From the NCBI RefSeq assembly GCF_001894985.1, contig NZ_BCXG01000033.1, positions 1-49,112 on the forward strand: a stretch of DNA of 49,112 nt, written 5' to 3'. The notes beneath the pieces were generated by a model. It made no database searches, was not told the DNA's origin, and worked only from the letters and a program-made list of their open reading frames with translations. This DNA is from Rhodococcus tukisamuensis NBRC 100609 (GTDB taxonomy: Bacteria > Actinomycetota > Actinomycetes > Mycobacteriales > Mycobacteriaceae). Positions within the stretch are counted from its first letter, which is position 1, and every line of letters starts with the position of its first letter. The position numbers and the translations under genes are program-made. Below are positions 17,396 through 27,313 of this stretch, in pieces.

Positions 17396-18105
17396 AGCAG
17401 TCCGGCGGTGCGTCCGGCGTCGGTGAGCACCGCCTCGAGCATGGCGGGGGTGAGCCGTCCGGTGAAGGTGTTCTGCTGGCTGACGTGGTAGCAGCCGAAC
17501 ACGTGCAGCGGTTCTCGCCCGGGTGTCTCCGGTTCAAGCCTCACGTGCGCCCCGTGCCCGAACTTCGGTCTCGGGACGGGCACCGCCCAGCCGGCCGCCC
17601 GCAGCGTGGGAAGCAGTGTCTGCCAACCGAAACCGCCCAACACCAGCACCGCTCGCAGCGTCGGCGTCAGCAGTCGCAGTTCCTCGTCGAGCCAGCGGCG
17701 GCAGGTGTCCCGTTCGAGGGTGGTCGGCTTATTCGCGGGCGGCGCGCAGTGCACCGGTGCGGTGATCCGGGTGCCGCGCAGCGTCAGGCCGTCCCCGATG
17801 TGGGTGGCGGTCGGCTGGCTGGCCAGGCCCACGGCATGCATCGCCGCGTACAGCACCTCGCCGCTGCGGTCGCCGGTGAACATCCGTCCGGTGCGGTTGG
17901 CGCCGTGCGCGGCCGGTGCCAGCCCGACGACCAGCAGTGCGGCATCCGTCGGTCCGAAGCCGGGAACCGGTCGTCCCCAGTAGGTCTCGTCGCGGAACGC
18001 GGCCCGCTTCTCGTGCGCCACCCGCTCGCGCCAGGCCACCAGGCGGGGGCAGAGCCGGCAGTCGATCAGCGCGGCGTCCATCTCGTCGAGCGTCGGGAAC
18101 GTCAC
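17392..18105 (-). CDS. udgB: Family 5 (UdgB-type) uracil-DNA glycosylase
   Basis: A 237-residue Fe-S uracil-DNA glycosylase. CRLCPRLVAWRE near the N-terminus supplies two cluster Cys; further Cys lie in VHCAPPANKP and the central helix region. GLAPAAHGANRTGRMFTGD is the family-5 motif 1, lacking the polar residue used by classical UDGs, and GCYHVSQQNTFTG is motif 2. UdgB removes uracil, hypoxanthine and other deaminated bases. The start is GTG 18105, sharing GTGA with the stop of the alpha-mannosidase gene upstream, so translation is coupled. The pairing with a GH38 enzyme has no obvious metabolic sense. Confidence 0.88.
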   Translation of the reverse strand: MTFPTLDEMDAALIDCRLCPRLVAWRERVAHEKRAAFRDETYWGRPVPGFGPTDAALLVVGLAPAAHGANRTGRMFTGDRSGEVLYAAMHAVGLASQPTATHIGDGLTLRGTRITAPVHCAPPANKPTTLERDTCRRWLDEELRLLTPTLRAVLVLGGFGWQTLLPTLRAAGWAVPVPRPKFGHGAHVRLEPETPGREPLHVFGCYHVSQQNTFTGRLTPAMLEAVLTDAGRTAGLL

Positions 18106-21101
18106 CGCTGCACCCGCACGGTCACCAATTGGAACGGGCGCAGCGTCAACACCGGTGAACCGTGGTCGGCCGTGCAGTCGGGTGGCGGGTCCAGTGGCCG
18201 TTCGAGCAGGTCGACGAACCGGGTGCCGGTGTGCGGGAAGTCCAGCGTCACCCGTGCGACGGACCGTGCGCCGGTCGACTCGTAGAGTCGCACGACCACG
18301 TCGCCGCTGCGGTCCTCGGCGAGCTTGACCGACTCGACCACCACGGCCGGGTTCGACACCCGAACGAGCGGTGCGACTGCATTGGCGCCCTTGACGGTTC
18401 GGGGCGGCAGGTTGACACGGTAGCCCTCCGTGACGGCGTCGCCGATCGATGCGCCCGGTAGCACGGAGACCGTCATGGCATGCCGGCCTTGGTCCGCCTG
18501 CGGGTCCGGGTACAGCGGTGCGCGCAGCAGGGACAGGCGCACCGTGGTGGTGGTGCCGCCGCCGTCGCGGGTGTTGCGGCCGACGTCGTGTCCGTAGGTG
18601 GCGTCGTTCGCCACCGCCACGCCGTATCCGGGTTCTCCGACGTGCACCCACCGGTGCGCGCAGATCTCGAACTTCGCGCGATCCCACGGGGTATTCGAGT
18701 GGGTGGGCCGGAATACGTGCCCGAACTGGGTCTCGGCGGCGCTCCGGTCGGCGTGCACATCGAATGGGAAGGCCAGTTTGAGCAGCTTCTGCCTCTCGTG
18801 CCAGTCGATCTCGTGGGCAATCTCGAGGGACCGGCCGCCCGGCGGGACCGTGAGCCGCTGCACCACGCTGGAACCGCCGAAATGGCGTCGGACCACCACG
18901 GCGTCGCCGTCGATGGTCACCTCGTCGGTGTCCGTCAGGTCGGTGACCGTTCGACGGTAGAACTCGTCGATGTCCCAGGCGTCCCACTGGTTCGGGGTGT
19001 CCCGGTGCAGTTGCAGCAGGTTGCCGACACCGTCAGGCGCCAGTGCCTCGCGGCCGGTGCCGGCGTCGACCAGGGAGGTGAGCAGCCCGGCGGCCGAGAT
19101 CACCGCGCGAAGCAGCCCGTTGTCGAGGACGAAACTGTCGCCGAGCCGGGTGACTCGGGTCGGCTCGGCGGAGTGGTCGGGTTCGCCGATGCCGAGAGCC
19201 GGCACACCGGACCGGGTGTCCGGCGTCGCGTTCAGCGTCAGGGATTTCTCGCCTGGGCCGGTGAGGGAGGCCGTCGCGGCGCCGATCACGGCTTCGAGCC
19301 GGGCGGCCACGGCCGCGTAGTTGCGTTCGGCGTCGCGGTGAACCCAGGCGATGGAGCTGCCCGGCAGGATGTCGTGGAACTGCTGGAGCAGCACCAGCCG
19401 CCAGATCTGCTCGAGCTCGCCGTACGGGTATCGAGCGCCGGACCGGACGGTGGCGGTCGCCGCCCAAAGTTCCGCCTCGCGCAGCAGGTGCTCGCTTCTC
19501 CTGTTGCCGCGCTTGGTCTTTGCCTGCGAGGTGTAGGTGCCCCGGTGCAGTTCCAAGTACAGCTCCCCGGACCACACCGGCGGCGCCGGGTACTCGGCCT
19601 CGGCACGGCGGAAGAAGTTGACGGGGGAGTCGATCGTCACCGTGGGTGAGCCCTCCAACGAGCGGGTGCGCGCCGCAGCGGCAAGCATCTCGCGGGTCGG
19701 CCCGCCGCCACCGTCGCCCCAGCCGAACGGCACCAGTGACACGGTGCCCACGCCCTGTTCGCGGTAGTTGCGTTGCGCGTGACCGAGATCGTGACCGGAG
19801 AGGTCCGAGTTGTACTTGTCCACGGGTGGGAAGTGGGTGAACACCCGGGTGCCGTCGATGCCCTCCCAGCGAAAGGTGTGGTGCGGCATCCTGTTGCTCT
19901 GGTTCCAGGAGATCTTCTGGGTGAGGAAGTACCGCGACCCGGATGCGGCCACCAACTGCGGCAGCGCCGCCGAGTAGCCGAACGAGTCCGGCAGCCACAC
20001 CTCCGGGGTGTCGACGCCGAACTCGTCGAGGAAGAAGCGCTTGCCCGCCACGAACTGCCGCGCCATCGCCTCCCCTCCCGGCATGTTGGTGTCGGCCTCG
20101 ACCCACATGCCGCCGACGGGCACGAACTGGCCGGCAGCCACCTTTTCGCGGATCCGCTCGAACAGTTCGGGGTATCCCTCCTTGACCCAGGCCAGCTGCT
20201 GCGCGGACGAACATGCGAACCGGAAGCCCGGGTGGTCGTCCATCAGCGCCACCACGTTGGCGAAGGTGCGCGCGCACTTGCGGACGGTTTCGCGAACCGG
20301 CCACAGCCAGGCCGAGTCGATGTGCGCGTGTCCCACCGCGACCAGGTTGTGTGCGCTGGCGTACGCGGGCCGGGACAGGACCTCCCGCAACAGGTCCCGG
20401 CCGGCGGCCGCGGTGCCGGCGAGGTCGTCGGGGTCGACGCCGTCGAGCATCCGCTCGAGTGCACGCAGGATCTCGTGCCGGCGCGGCAGGTCGAACGGCA
20501 GTGCGTGCATCAGGCCTTCGAGTACCGCGATGTCCTGCGTCAGCTCCCACACGGTGATGTCGCGCAACGCCAGGTCTACCCGACGCAGCCGGTACACCGG
20601 GTCCCGCCCGGCAGTGTCGGGGTCGCCCTGCGCGGTGGGCTGGAACCCGGAACTGTTGGCCACGTCCGGGTTCGCTGCGAGTTCGAGGTAGACGTCGAGC
20701 GGGGCGCGCGGGTCCAGCGGGAGGTAGGCGTTCATCGGAGAGATCGCCTTGACCACAGTGCCGTCGGGGCGGTAGGCGAGGGCCTCGGCGTTGAACCCCG
20801 GACCGCCGGTGAAGCCGGGGTCGACCACGAGTTCCACTGCAAGGCCCGGGCGGTCGAGCCAGTGCGGCGGGACGGCCCCGGTGACGTGCAGCCACACCGT
20901 GCCCCACGGACGGCCCCACCATGCCCCGACCTCGACGGGCGTGAACTCCTGCGTCACCGCCTCGGCGAACGGCACCGGCTCGCCGGGCACCGTCCAGGCC
21001 GTGAGCGTCGCGGGCACGGAATCTCGGTACAGCGCGGGCCCGAGTCTCTGGTCCACGAACCGGCGCAGCCGGTCCTCCACGATCTGCCGGTCGTCGTGCA
21101 T
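18102..21101 (-). CDS. GH38 alpha-mannosidase
   Basis: A 999-residue glycoside hydrolase family 38 protein. The zinc-site motif GHAHIDSAWLWP is at about residues 257-268 (His260, Asp262), and the probable nucleophile Asp337 is in WVEADTNMPGGE. A HIS-rich later region (LQQFHDILPGSS) completes the active site, followed by the beta-sandwich domains. It hydrolyses alpha-mannosides, probably mannans or mannosylated envelope material; Rv0648 is the M. tuberculosis relative by family. No signal peptide is seen, so it is cytoplasmic or exported by another route. ATG 21101 has GAGGGAGG eight bases upstream. It is the first gene of a two-gene unit with udgB. Confidence 0.92.
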   Translation of the reverse strand: MHDDRQIVEDRLRRFVDQRLGPALYRDSVPATLTAWTVPGEPVPFAEAVTQEFTPVEVGAWWGRPWGTVWLHVTGAVPPHWLDRPGLAVELVVDPGFTGGPGFNAEALAYRPDGTVVKAISPMNAYLPLDPRAPLDVYLELAANPDVANSSGFQPTAQGDPDTAGRDPVYRLRRVDLALRDITVWELTQDIAVLEGLMHALPFDLPRRHEILRALERMLDGVDPDDLAGTAAAGRDLLREVLSRPAYASAHNLVAVGHAHIDSAWLWPVRETVRKCARTFANVVALMDDHPGFRFACSSAQQLAWVKEGYPELFERIREKVAAGQFVPVGGMWVEADTNMPGGEAMARQFVAGKRFFLDEFGVDTPEVWLPDSFGYSAALPQLVAASGSRYFLTQKISWNQSNRMPHHTFRWEGIDGTRVFTHFPPVDKYNSDLSGHDLGHAQRNYREQGVGTVSLVPFGWGDGGGGPTREMLAAAARTRSLEGSPTVTIDSPVNFFRRAEAEYPAPPVWSGELYLELHRGTYTSQAKTKRGNRRSEHLLREAELWAATATVRSGARYPYGELEQIWRLVLLQQFHDILPGSSIAWVHRDAERNYAAVAARLEAVIGAATASLTGPGEKSLTLNATPDTRSGVPALGIGEPDHSAEPTRVTRLGDSFVLDNGLLRAVISAAGLLTSLVDAGTGREALAPDGVGNLLQLHRDTPNQWDAWDIDEFYRRTVTDLTDTDEVTIDGDAVVVRRHFGGSSVVQRLTVPPGGRSLEIAHEIDWHERQKLLKLAFPFDVHADRSAAETQFGHVFRPTHSNTPWDRAKFEICAHRWVHVGEPGYGVAVANDATYGHDVGRNTRDGGGTTTTVRLSLLRAPLYPDPQADQGRHAMTVSVLPGASIGDAVTEGYRVNLPPRTVKGANAVAPLVRVSNPAVVVESVKLAEDRSGDVVVRLYESTGARSVARVTLDFPHTGTRFVDLLERPLDPPPDCTADHGSPVLTLRPFQLVTVRVQR

Positions 21102-21140
21102 CGTGGCCTCCCTCGGCGGCGGCGACCGTTCCGACGCTAC

Positions 21141-21174
21141 CCGCGGTGGGCCCGGGTTGCCGGGCCCACCGCGG
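21141..21174. terminator. 15-bp-stem hairpin between lipase and mannosidase genes
   Basis: Arms 21141-21155 (CCGCGGTGGGCCCGG) and 21160-21174 pair exactly around a GTTG tetraloop. It follows the lipase stop (minus) by nine bases, so it is likely the lipase terminator, ending just upstream of the mannosidase leader. Confidence 0.7.
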
Positions 21175-21183
21175 CGATCGGCT

Positions 21184-22125
21184 CTAGCAGGGGACGGGGC
21201 CCGCGAGCGTCGGGTCGAGGGCCTTGCGAACCAGGAACAGCGGGGCCGGATGGTTGAGCATGCCAGTCGGATCTCCCGCGGTCGACTCGCCGGCGTGACT
21301 GATCTCGAGGCCCGGGTCGTTGCACGCGTCCTGCACGGTGATGTTGTGGACCGAGCCCTCGGTTCCGGGGGCGGGAATGAGGAACGCGGGGTTCGTGGGG
21401 ACCTTGGGCGGGGTCGGGGTGATGATCTTGTCGGTGTTCGACGCGATGACCGTGTACTCGATCCCCGGGAAGGTCTCCTTGTTGTCCGCATTGAGGGCGG
21501 TCAGGAAGCTCGACCCGACGGTTTGCTGTTGAAAGGCCACGGGCAAACCGGCAGCCTTGGTCGCGGCCTCGTTGGGGAACTTGCCATCGAGATCGGACCC
21601 GTGGGTCGACGGTGCGAGCATGGCGAGCGTGTGGACAGTGTGGCGCTCTGCACCGCCCAGGAACCGCAGGTACTGGCGCGTCATCGTGCCGCCCTGGGAA
21701 TGGCCGACGACGTCGACCTGCGCGGACTTGGTTTCGGAGCGCACCTTCTCGATGAACGTGTTCAGTTCCTTCGCCGAATCTTCGATCGGGCCGGTTCCCC
21801 ACTCTGTCGCGAGCTTGCCGTCCTTGTCGATGACAGTCCTTCCGCCGTAGTTGAACACGAAGGTGCAGTAATTGTCGCCCTCGAGTGCCGTCTTCAGTAC
21901 GGGCCAGGTCCCCTGCCAGTCCATGTTGGTGCCGTGCACCAGCACGACCGGTCGCTCATGCTGCGTCGACTTGCATTTGTAGTCGTTGGGGTCGGTGGCC
22001 CCACCGGCGGAGCCGGACGAGCCGAGCTGCGCGGAGGCGGTCGCCGTCGGCATGAGCGTGGCGCCGAGGGTCAGCAGTGCGATGGTCGCGAGACTCGTGG
22101 TGGCCGCGCGGAGTCGGGTAGTCAA
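21184..22125 (-). CDS. Secreted alpha/beta-hydrolase, triacylglycerol lipase (EstA/LipA-like)
   Basis: A 313-residue exported hydrolase. VVLVHGTNMDWQGTW forms the oxyanion-hole region, and VDVVGHSQGGTMTRQYL holds the GHSQG nucleophile elbow. Asp and His candidates lie later (e.g. NHPAPLFL, SHAGES). Four or more Cys (YKCKS, NYCTF, DACND, final PVPC) suggest disulphides, fitting secreted actinobacterial class-2-type lipases. The signal peptide runs to about ATASAQ. TTG 22125 is chosen because AGGAG (22133-22137) lies seven bases before it; the ATG at 22146 has this site downstream of it. An operator-like inverted repeat is upstream. Confidence 0.85.
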   Translation of the reverse strand: MTTRLRAATTSLATIALLTLGATLMPTATASAQLGSSGSAGGATDPNDYKCKSTQHERPVVLVHGTNMDWQGTWPVLKTALEGDNYCTFVFNYGGRTVIDKDGKLATEWGTGPIEDSAKELNTFIEKVRSETKSAQVDVVGHSQGGTMTRQYLRFLGGAERHTVHTLAMLAPSTHGSDLDGKFPNEAATKAAGLPVAFQQQTVGSSFLTALNADNKETFPGIEYTVIASNTDKIITPTPPKVPTNPAFLIPAPGTEGSVHNITVQDACNDPGLEISHAGESTAGDPTGMLNHPAPLFLVRKALDPTLAGPVPC

Positions 22126-22150
22126 GTGGAAACTCCTGATAATCATTGTG

Positions 22151-22176
22151 GGACAGTCGATATGGTGCAACTGTCC
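22151..22176 (-). promoter_or_regulatory. Operator-like inverted repeat upstream of the lipase
   Basis: GGACAGT (22151-22157) and ACTGTCC (22170-22176) are exact inverses separated by 12 bases. On the minus strand TTGCAC lies within it and AATGAT follows after 17 bases, a plausible -35/-10 pair, so a bound regulator would cover the promoter. Confidence 0.4.
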
Positions 22177-22240
22177 TCTCTAGCACCGATGGCGTGGTAA
22201 GCGCAGGGGAATGTCGCGGTCCGTGCCGATTCGCGCGCGG

Positions 22241-23827
22241 TCAGGTCCTGCGGATCCAGATGTCGCCGGCGCCGGGCGTGACGGCCTCGACGAGGTCCCA
22301 GGCACGCTCGGCCGGCAGGTCGAGGACCTCGTAGTGGCGGGTGCCTGCGGGCGTCGCCGCGACCACGGTGGCCACGCCGGCGCGGCGCTGGAAGAAGCTC
22401 TGCCGCACCGTCCAGCCGATGATGCCGTCCGCCTCCAGGCTGTGCCGGCCGCGGTCGAGTGAGCCGCTACTGGTGACGAGCCAGCCGGTGGGGGCGGCGT
22501 GTCCGAGGCCCCGGTAGCGGTCCCAGGCCAGCGCGGCGGCGGCAACGGCGGCCGTGGCGAGGACCGCCCACACCGACCAGTGCACCCGAACACCCAGCCC
22601 GGCCGCGGCCGCGACACCGGCCGCGACCGCCGCCACCGGCAGCAACGCCCGGCTGTAGCGGCGACGGCGGGCGGCCGGGCCGTGTGCCGTCAGCGGCGTC
22701 GCGACGTCGACGGGGAAGCCGTGCTCGCGCAGCACCACGGCGTTCACCCGCTCGGCCTCCGCGCGCGGCGCCTGCGGCAACAGCATCGACGAGTGCTGTC
22801 GTTCGGTGGACACGCCGGTCATGATCGCATCGAGGCGGGCGCCGCGCGCCAGGCGCAGCAGCAGCGGCAGGTGCACCGTGGTGCCGCGCAACCGCGCCCG
22901 GTCCAGCGTCGTCTGCCGGCTCCGGAGCAGGCCGTGGCTGACATGCAGGACGTGCCGGTCGTCGGTCACCGTGAGGTTGCCGAACGCGACGAGGTAGCGC
23001 ACGCAAGCCAGCGCACTGGCCGCGGTCAGCAGCACGATCAGGCCAACGACCACCACGGCCGCCGTGCCGAATCCGCGCGCCCAGTCGATGCCGTGCGAGA
23101 CCGTCGACGACTCCGCGATCTGCGCGCCGACACCGTACTGGAAGGCGACGCCCACGATCGCGGCAATCGTGAGCACGCCGGTCGTCGAGAACGGCGCGTA
23201 CCGAACCCAGGCCGGCGACCAGTGCGCGATCTCGGTCGCCGGCACCACGGGCCGCTCGCCCGTCGGCGCCGGCTCGGAGGCGTCGTCGGTGCGGCGGGCC
23301 AGCAGGGCCTCACGCAGCGCCGGGACCAGTCGGGCGTCGAGCGCGTTGAGTTCGAACTTTGCCGAGTCGCCCGTCTTCTCCGCCCGTTGGCCGGTGCCGA
23401 TCCGCACCACCGCCAGGCCGAGGATCCGGTGCAGCAGACCGGCCTCCACGTCCACCGAGCGGATCCTGTTGCGGGGGACCGAGAGCAGCTTTTTCTGGAA
23501 CACGCCGCTGCGCAGCTGTACGTGCACCGGGCCGATCCGGTAGCTGGTGGTGAACCACCGCGCGATCGCGAACAGCACGAGCACCGTGACCGCGATCAGG
23601 CCCCACGCGTGGTTTCCGCTCTGACTGCCGACCACCACCGAGATCAGCAGCACGGGAAGAAGTTTGACGACCTCGTCGACGGGGTGGACGAGCAGCATCC
23701 GCTTGTCGAGGCGCAGCCAGGGCTGGTCCTCCTCGGCCGCGAGCGCCGCCGCGCCCGAGGACTCCGGGGGCGCGGTACCGGGTGCCGGGGTGCGGGTCGG
23801 CGCGGTCGCCGGCTCGGGGGTGCTCAT
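22241..23827 (-). CDS. Membrane protein with bacterial PH (bPH2/YdbT-like) domains, large partner
   Basis: A 528-residue membrane protein of the YdbT type. Hydrophobic pairs are followed by bPH2 domains: one around TSYRIGPVHVQLRSGVFQKK with SVPRNRIRSVDVEAG, a second with VTDDRHVLHVSHGLLRSR and TTLDRARLRGTTV, and a C-terminal third near LVTSSGSLDRGRHSLEADG. The family is membrane-bound; YdbS/YdbT in Bacillus support resistance to heterologous antimicrobial peptides. The start is ATG 23827, overlapping the stop of the smaller partner (ATGA). N-terminus is Pro/Thr-rich for about 25 residues. Substrate or role here is unknown. Confidence 0.8.
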   Translation of the reverse strand: MSTPEPATAPTRTPAPGTAPPESSGAAALAAEEDQPWLRLDKRMLLVHPVDEVVKLLPVLLISVVVGSQSGNHAWGLIAVTVLVLFAIARWFTTSYRIGPVHVQLRSGVFQKKLLSVPRNRIRSVDVEAGLLHRILGLAVVRIGTGQRAEKTGDSAKFELNALDARLVPALREALLARRTDDASEPAPTGERPVVPATEIAHWSPAWVRYAPFSTTGVLTIAAIVGVAFQYGVGAQIAESSTVSHGIDWARGFGTAAVVVVGLIVLLTAASALACVRYLVAFGNLTVTDDRHVLHVSHGLLRSRQTTLDRARLRGTTVHLPLLLRLARGARLDAIMTGVSTERQHSSMLLPQAPRAEAERVNAVVLREHGFPVDVATPLTAHGPAARRRRYSRALLPVAAVAAGVAAAAGLGVRVHWSVWAVLATAAVAAAALAWDRYRGLGHAAPTGWLVTSSGSLDRGRHSLEADGIIGWTVRQSFFQRRAGVATVVAATPAGTRHYEVLDLPAERAWDLVEAVTPGAGDIWIRRT

Positions 23828-24333
23828 GTCGCGTCCCCGACGTTGCGTCCGGCGATCTCGGTGAGCCGCGCGACGGTGGCGTCGGCGACCCGCTCGTCGA
23901 GCGCGGTGATCTTCACGGCGCCCGCGGACGAGGCGGTGGTGACGGTCACGGTGGCCAACCCCAGCATCCGGTCGATCGGCCCGCGTTCGGTGTCCACCGT
24001 CTGGATCCGCGAGATCGGGGCGATCCGGCGTTCCTGGGTGAACCAGCCGGTCTTGGTGTAGACCGCGTCGTCGCTGATCTCCCAGCGGTGCACCCGGTAG
24101 CGCCACTGCGGCATGCCCGCGACGTGCGCAACCGCGGCGACCACGCTCGCAGCGAACACGCCGACGTGCGGCCAGCTGGTGGCGGTGCCGTCGACCACGG
24201 CCCAGACCAGCTGCGCCACGAACATCGGGATCCACAACAGCGCGGCGTTGACCGCCCACAGCAGCGGTGCCCTGGTGCTGGGCCGCCACTGCGGGTCGGC
24301 CATGGTCACGGTGGTGGTCGGTGGGGTGCTCAC
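23824..24333 (-). CDS. Membrane protein with a single bPH2 domain, small partner (YdbS-like)
   Basis: A 169-residue protein with two N-terminal hydrophobic segments (about residues 25-48 and 55-75) and one bPH2 domain: WRYRVHRWEISDDAVYTKTG, WFTQERRIAPISRIQTVDTE and LGLATVTVTTAS. The W-F-x-x-x-R-x-x-P/I-x-x-R-I-Q pattern is the hallmark of the family. It is translationally coupled to the larger gene, as the ydbS-ydbT pair is in Bacillus. GTG or ATG choices: ATG 24333 lacks a strong ribosome site, and ATG 24303 (VTMADPQWRP) is a reasonable alternative. Confidence 0.85.
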   Translation of the reverse strand: MSTPPTTTVTMADPQWRPSTRAPLLWAVNAALLWIPMFVAQLVWAVVDGTATSWPHVGVFAASVVAAVAHVAGMPQWRYRVHRWEISDDAVYTKTGWFTQERRIAPISRIQTVDTERGPIDRMLGLATVTVTTASSAGAVKITALDERVADATVARLTEIAGRNVGDAT

Positions 24334-24459
24334 GCCCTCAGCCTGCCAAAAACCGGTGACGGTGTCGCAGTCGCCGGTGCCCGCCCGACGATTGTTCCGG
24401 GAACCGTCCCCTCGCCGGGCGGAGGGCTAGCCTGGGTGCAGGCGAGGAAGGGAACCCAC

Positions 24460-24645
24460 ATGGACCGATTCGAGCCCGACGTCCCCGAGGCGGACCGTGT
24501 CGAGCAGGTGACGCCGGCCGGCGCCCCGGACGAGCCGGAGGACCCCGAGACGAGTGACTCCACCGACTCGCTCGAGGTCAACGAGGCCGACGCCGCCGAG
24601 CAGCGGCGCAGTGTCCCCGACGAGGACGAGTACCCCCACGGCTGA
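24460..24645 (+). CDS. 61-residue acidic small protein
   Basis: The ATG at 24460 follows AGGAAGGGA (24446-24454). The protein has about 18 Asp/Glu, is rich in Pro and Ser, and has almost no hydrophobic residue, so it is expected to be disordered. It ends [15 protein letters not shown] box (24428-24433) gives a short leader with the ribosome site. It precedes fbiC by about 40 bases but fbiC has its own -10 candidate. Function unknown. Confidence 0.65.
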   Translation: MDRFEPDVPEADRVEQVTPAGAPDEPEDPETSDSTDSLEVNEADAAEQRRSVPDEDEYPHG

Positions 24646-24688
24646 TCGAGCCGAGACCTACAGTGGCCGTCGTCTCGGGTCATGGCGC

Positions 24689-27313
24689 ATGATCGAACGC
24701 GTGACATCCCACGACGACGCCCCGATCGCCTCGGCGATACTGCCCGCCTCCGCGATGCTCCCCGACCCGGCGATGCCTTCCGGCCCCGGACCGGCGGCCG
24801 GACTGGAGCGGCCGTCGGCGTCCGCGCTGCGCAGGGCCCTACGCCGAGCACGTGACGGTGCCACCCTCAACGTCGACGAGGCGACGGTGCTGCTGCACGC
24901 GCGCGGCGCCGACCTCGACGACCTGTGCGCCTCCGCGGCACGGGTGCGAGACGCCGGACTCGAGGCCGCGGGCCGGCCCCGCACCGTCACCTACTCGCGC
25001 AAGGTCTTCATCCCGCTGACCCGGCTGTGCCGCGACAAGTGCCACTACTGCACCTTCGTGACGGTGCCGGGCAAGCTCCGGGCCGAGGGGCACGGCATGT
25101 ACCTGGAGGTCGACGAGGTCCTCGACATCGCCCGTCGGGGCGCCGAACTGGGCTGCAAGGAGGCCCTGTTCACCCTCGGCGACCGCCCGGAGGCGCGCTG
25201 GCCGGAGGCGCAGGAGTGGCTCGACGCCCGCGGCTACGACTCCACACTGGACTACCTGCGCGCCGTGTCGATCCGGGTGCTGGAGGAGACCGGCCTGCTG
25301 CCGCACCTCAATCCGGGGGTGCTCAGCTGGGAGGAGATCAACCGGCTCAAGCCGGTGGCGCCGTCGATGGGCATGATGCTCGAGACCACCGCCACCCGGC
25401 TGTTCACCGACAAGGGCGAGTGCCACTACGGCAGCCCGGACAAGGACCCCGTGGTCCGGCTGCGCACGCTCACGGACGCGGGCCGGCTCTCGGTGCCGTT
25501 CACAACCGGGATCCTCGTCGGCATCGGCGAGACGATGGCCGAGCGGGCCGACTCGATCATGGCGATCCGGAAGTCGCACAAGGCCTTCGGTCACATCCAG
25601 GAAGTGATCGTGCAGAACTTCCTGGCCAAGGACGACACCGCGATGCGGTCGGCGCCCGACGCCGGAATCGAGGAGTTCCGTGCGGCGATCGCCGTGGCCC
25701 GGCTCGTGCTCGGCCCGGGGATGCGCATCCAGTCGCCGCCGAACCTGGTCTCACCCGCGGAGTGCCTGGCGCTGATCGCGTCGGGCGTGGACGACTGGGG
25801 CGGGGTCTCCCCGCTCACCCCGGACCACGTCAACCCGGAACGTCCGTGGCCCAACCTCGACAACCTGGCCGCGATCACCGCCGAGGCCGGTTTCACGCTG
25901 ACCGAACGCACCGCCGCGCAGCCGCAGTACGTGCTCGCCGGTTCGCCGTGGATCGACCCGAGGATCGCCGCGCACGTGCACGCGCTGGCGGACCCGGAGA
26001 CCGGCCTGGCCCGGCCCGACACGGTCCCGGTGGGCCTGCCGTGGCAGGAGCCCGACGAGGCCTGGGAGTCGAGTGGGCGCGTCGACCTGAACACCGAGAT
26101 CGACACCGACGGCCGCAACACCGAGACCCGCAGCGACCTGGGCAGTGCCTTCGGCGACTGGGAGACGGTGCGGGAGCAGGTCCTCGAACTCAGCGCGCCG
26201 GCCCGGGTGGACACCGACGTGCTGGCCGCGCTGCGCAACGCCGAGCGCGACCCGGCGGGTTGCTCCGACGACGACTACGTGGCGCTGGCCAATGCGGACG
26301 GCGTAGGGCTCGAGGCGCTGGTGGCACTGGCCGACGACCTGCGCAAGGACGCGGTCGGGGACGACGTCACCTACGTGGTGAACCGGAACATCAACTTCAC
26401 CAACATCTGCTACACCGGCTGCCGGTTCTGCGCGTTCGCGCAGCGCAAGGGCGACGCCGACGCCTTCACCCTGTCGACCGACGAGGTTGCGGACCGGGCG
26501 TGGGAGGCGCACGTCGCCGGGGCCACCGAGATCTGCATGCAGGGCGGCATCGACCCGGAACTGCCGGTCACCGGTTACGCGGACCTGGTGCGCGCGATCA
26601 AGGCCCGGGTGCCGTCGATGCACGTGCACGCCTTCAGTCCGATGGAGATCGTCAACGGCGCCTCGCGGGGCGGCCAGAGCGTCCGGGACTGGCTGACCGA
26701 CCTGCGCGAGGCCGGACTCGACTCCATCCCCGGCACCGCGGCCGAGATCCTCGACGACGAGGTCCGGTGGGTGCTCACGAAGGGCAAGCTGCCGACGAGC
26801 ACCTGGGTGGACGTGGTCACCACGGCGCACGAGGTGGGGCTGCGATCGAGTTCGACGATGATGTACGGCCACGTCGACCAGCCGCGGCACTGGGTGGGCC
26901 ACCTGAACGTGCTCCGCGGTATCCAGGACCGGACCGGCGGGTTCACCGAGTTCGTGCTGCTGCCGTTCGTGCACCAGAGTTCGCCGCTGTACCTGGCGGG
27001 CGCCTCCCGGCCGGGCCCGACGCGGCGCGACAACCGGGCCGCGCACGCGTTGGCGCGGGTGATGTTGCACGGCCGGATCCACAATATCCAGACCAGTTGG
27101 GTCAAGCTGGGTACGGAAGGTACGCAGGCGATGTTGCAGGGTGGCGCCAACGACTTGGGAGGGACGTTGATGGAGGAGACCATTTCGCGGATGGCCGGCT
27201 CGCAGCACGGGTCGGAGAAGACCGTGGCCGAACTGCGCGCGATCGCCGAGGGCATCGGCCGTCCGGCCCGCGAACGCACCACCAAGTACGCGGACCGGGT
27301 GAGTGTCCGGTGA
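24689..27313 (+). CDS. fbiC: 7,8-didemethyl-8-hydroxy-5-deazariboflavin (FO) synthase FbiC, CofG-CofH fusion
   Basis: An 874-residue two-domain radical-SAM enzyme that makes FO, the chromophore of coenzyme F420, from tyrosine and 5-amino-6-ribitylaminouracil. The CofG half has CRDKCHYC (Cys114, 118, 121), and the CofH half has CYTGCRFC (Cys574, 578, 581), each binding a 4Fe-4S cluster. The linker of about 100 residues (500-560) is acidic. The CofH end holds [16 protein letters not shown] and GGTLMEE motifs. ATG 24689 is chosen, about 18-25 bases after the TACAGT box (24659-24664); GTG 24701 is possible. The stop overlaps the next gene (GTGA), a coupled arrangement. F420 users nearby are the PPOX-family protein at 35414. 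Confidence 0.95.
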   Translation: MIERVTSHDDAPIASAILPASAMLPDPAMPSGPGPAAGLERPSASALRRALRRARDGATLNVDEATVLLHARGADLDDLCASAARVRDAGLEAAGRPRTVTYSRKVFIPLTRLCRDKCHYCTFVTVPGKLRAEGHGMYLEVDEVLDIARRGAELGCKEALFTLGDRPEARWPEAQEWLDARGYDSTLDYLRAVSIRVLEETGLLPHLNPGVLSWEEINRLKPVAPSMGMMLETTATRLFTDKGECHYGSPDKDPVVRLRTLTDAGRLSVPFTTGILVGIGETMAERADSIMAIRKSHKAFGHIQEVIVQNFLAKDDTAMRSAPDAGIEEFRAAIAVARLVLGPGMRIQSPPNLVSPAECLALIASGVDDWGGVSPLTPDHVNPERPWPNLDNLAAITAEAGFTLTERTAAQPQYVLAGSPWIDPRIAAHVHALADPETGLARPDTVPVGLPWQEPDEAWESSGRVDLNTEIDTDGRNTETRSDLGSAFGDWETVREQVLELSAPARVDTDVLAALRNAERDPAGCSDDDYVALANADGVGLEALVALADDLRKDAVGDDVTYVVNRNINFTNICYTGCRFCAFAQRKGDADAFTLSTDEVADRAWEAHVAGATEICMQGGIDPELPVTGYADLVRAIKARVPSMHVHAFSPMEIVNGASRGGQSVRDWLTDLREAGLDSIPGTAAEILDDEVRWVLTKGKLPTSTWVDVVTTAHEVGLRSSSTMMYGHVDQPRHWVGHLNVLRGIQDRTGGFTEFVLLPFVHQSSPLYLAGASRPGPTRRDNRAAHALARVMLHGRIHNIQTSWVKLGTEGTQAMLQGGANDLGGTLMEETISRMAGSQHGSEKTVAELRAIAEGIGRPARERTTKYADRVSVR

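Noticed and set aside
22126-22170. Longer lipase start (ATG 22146 or upstream)
   Set aside because: The AGGAG site lies downstream of these codons; TTG 22125 is seven bases after it.
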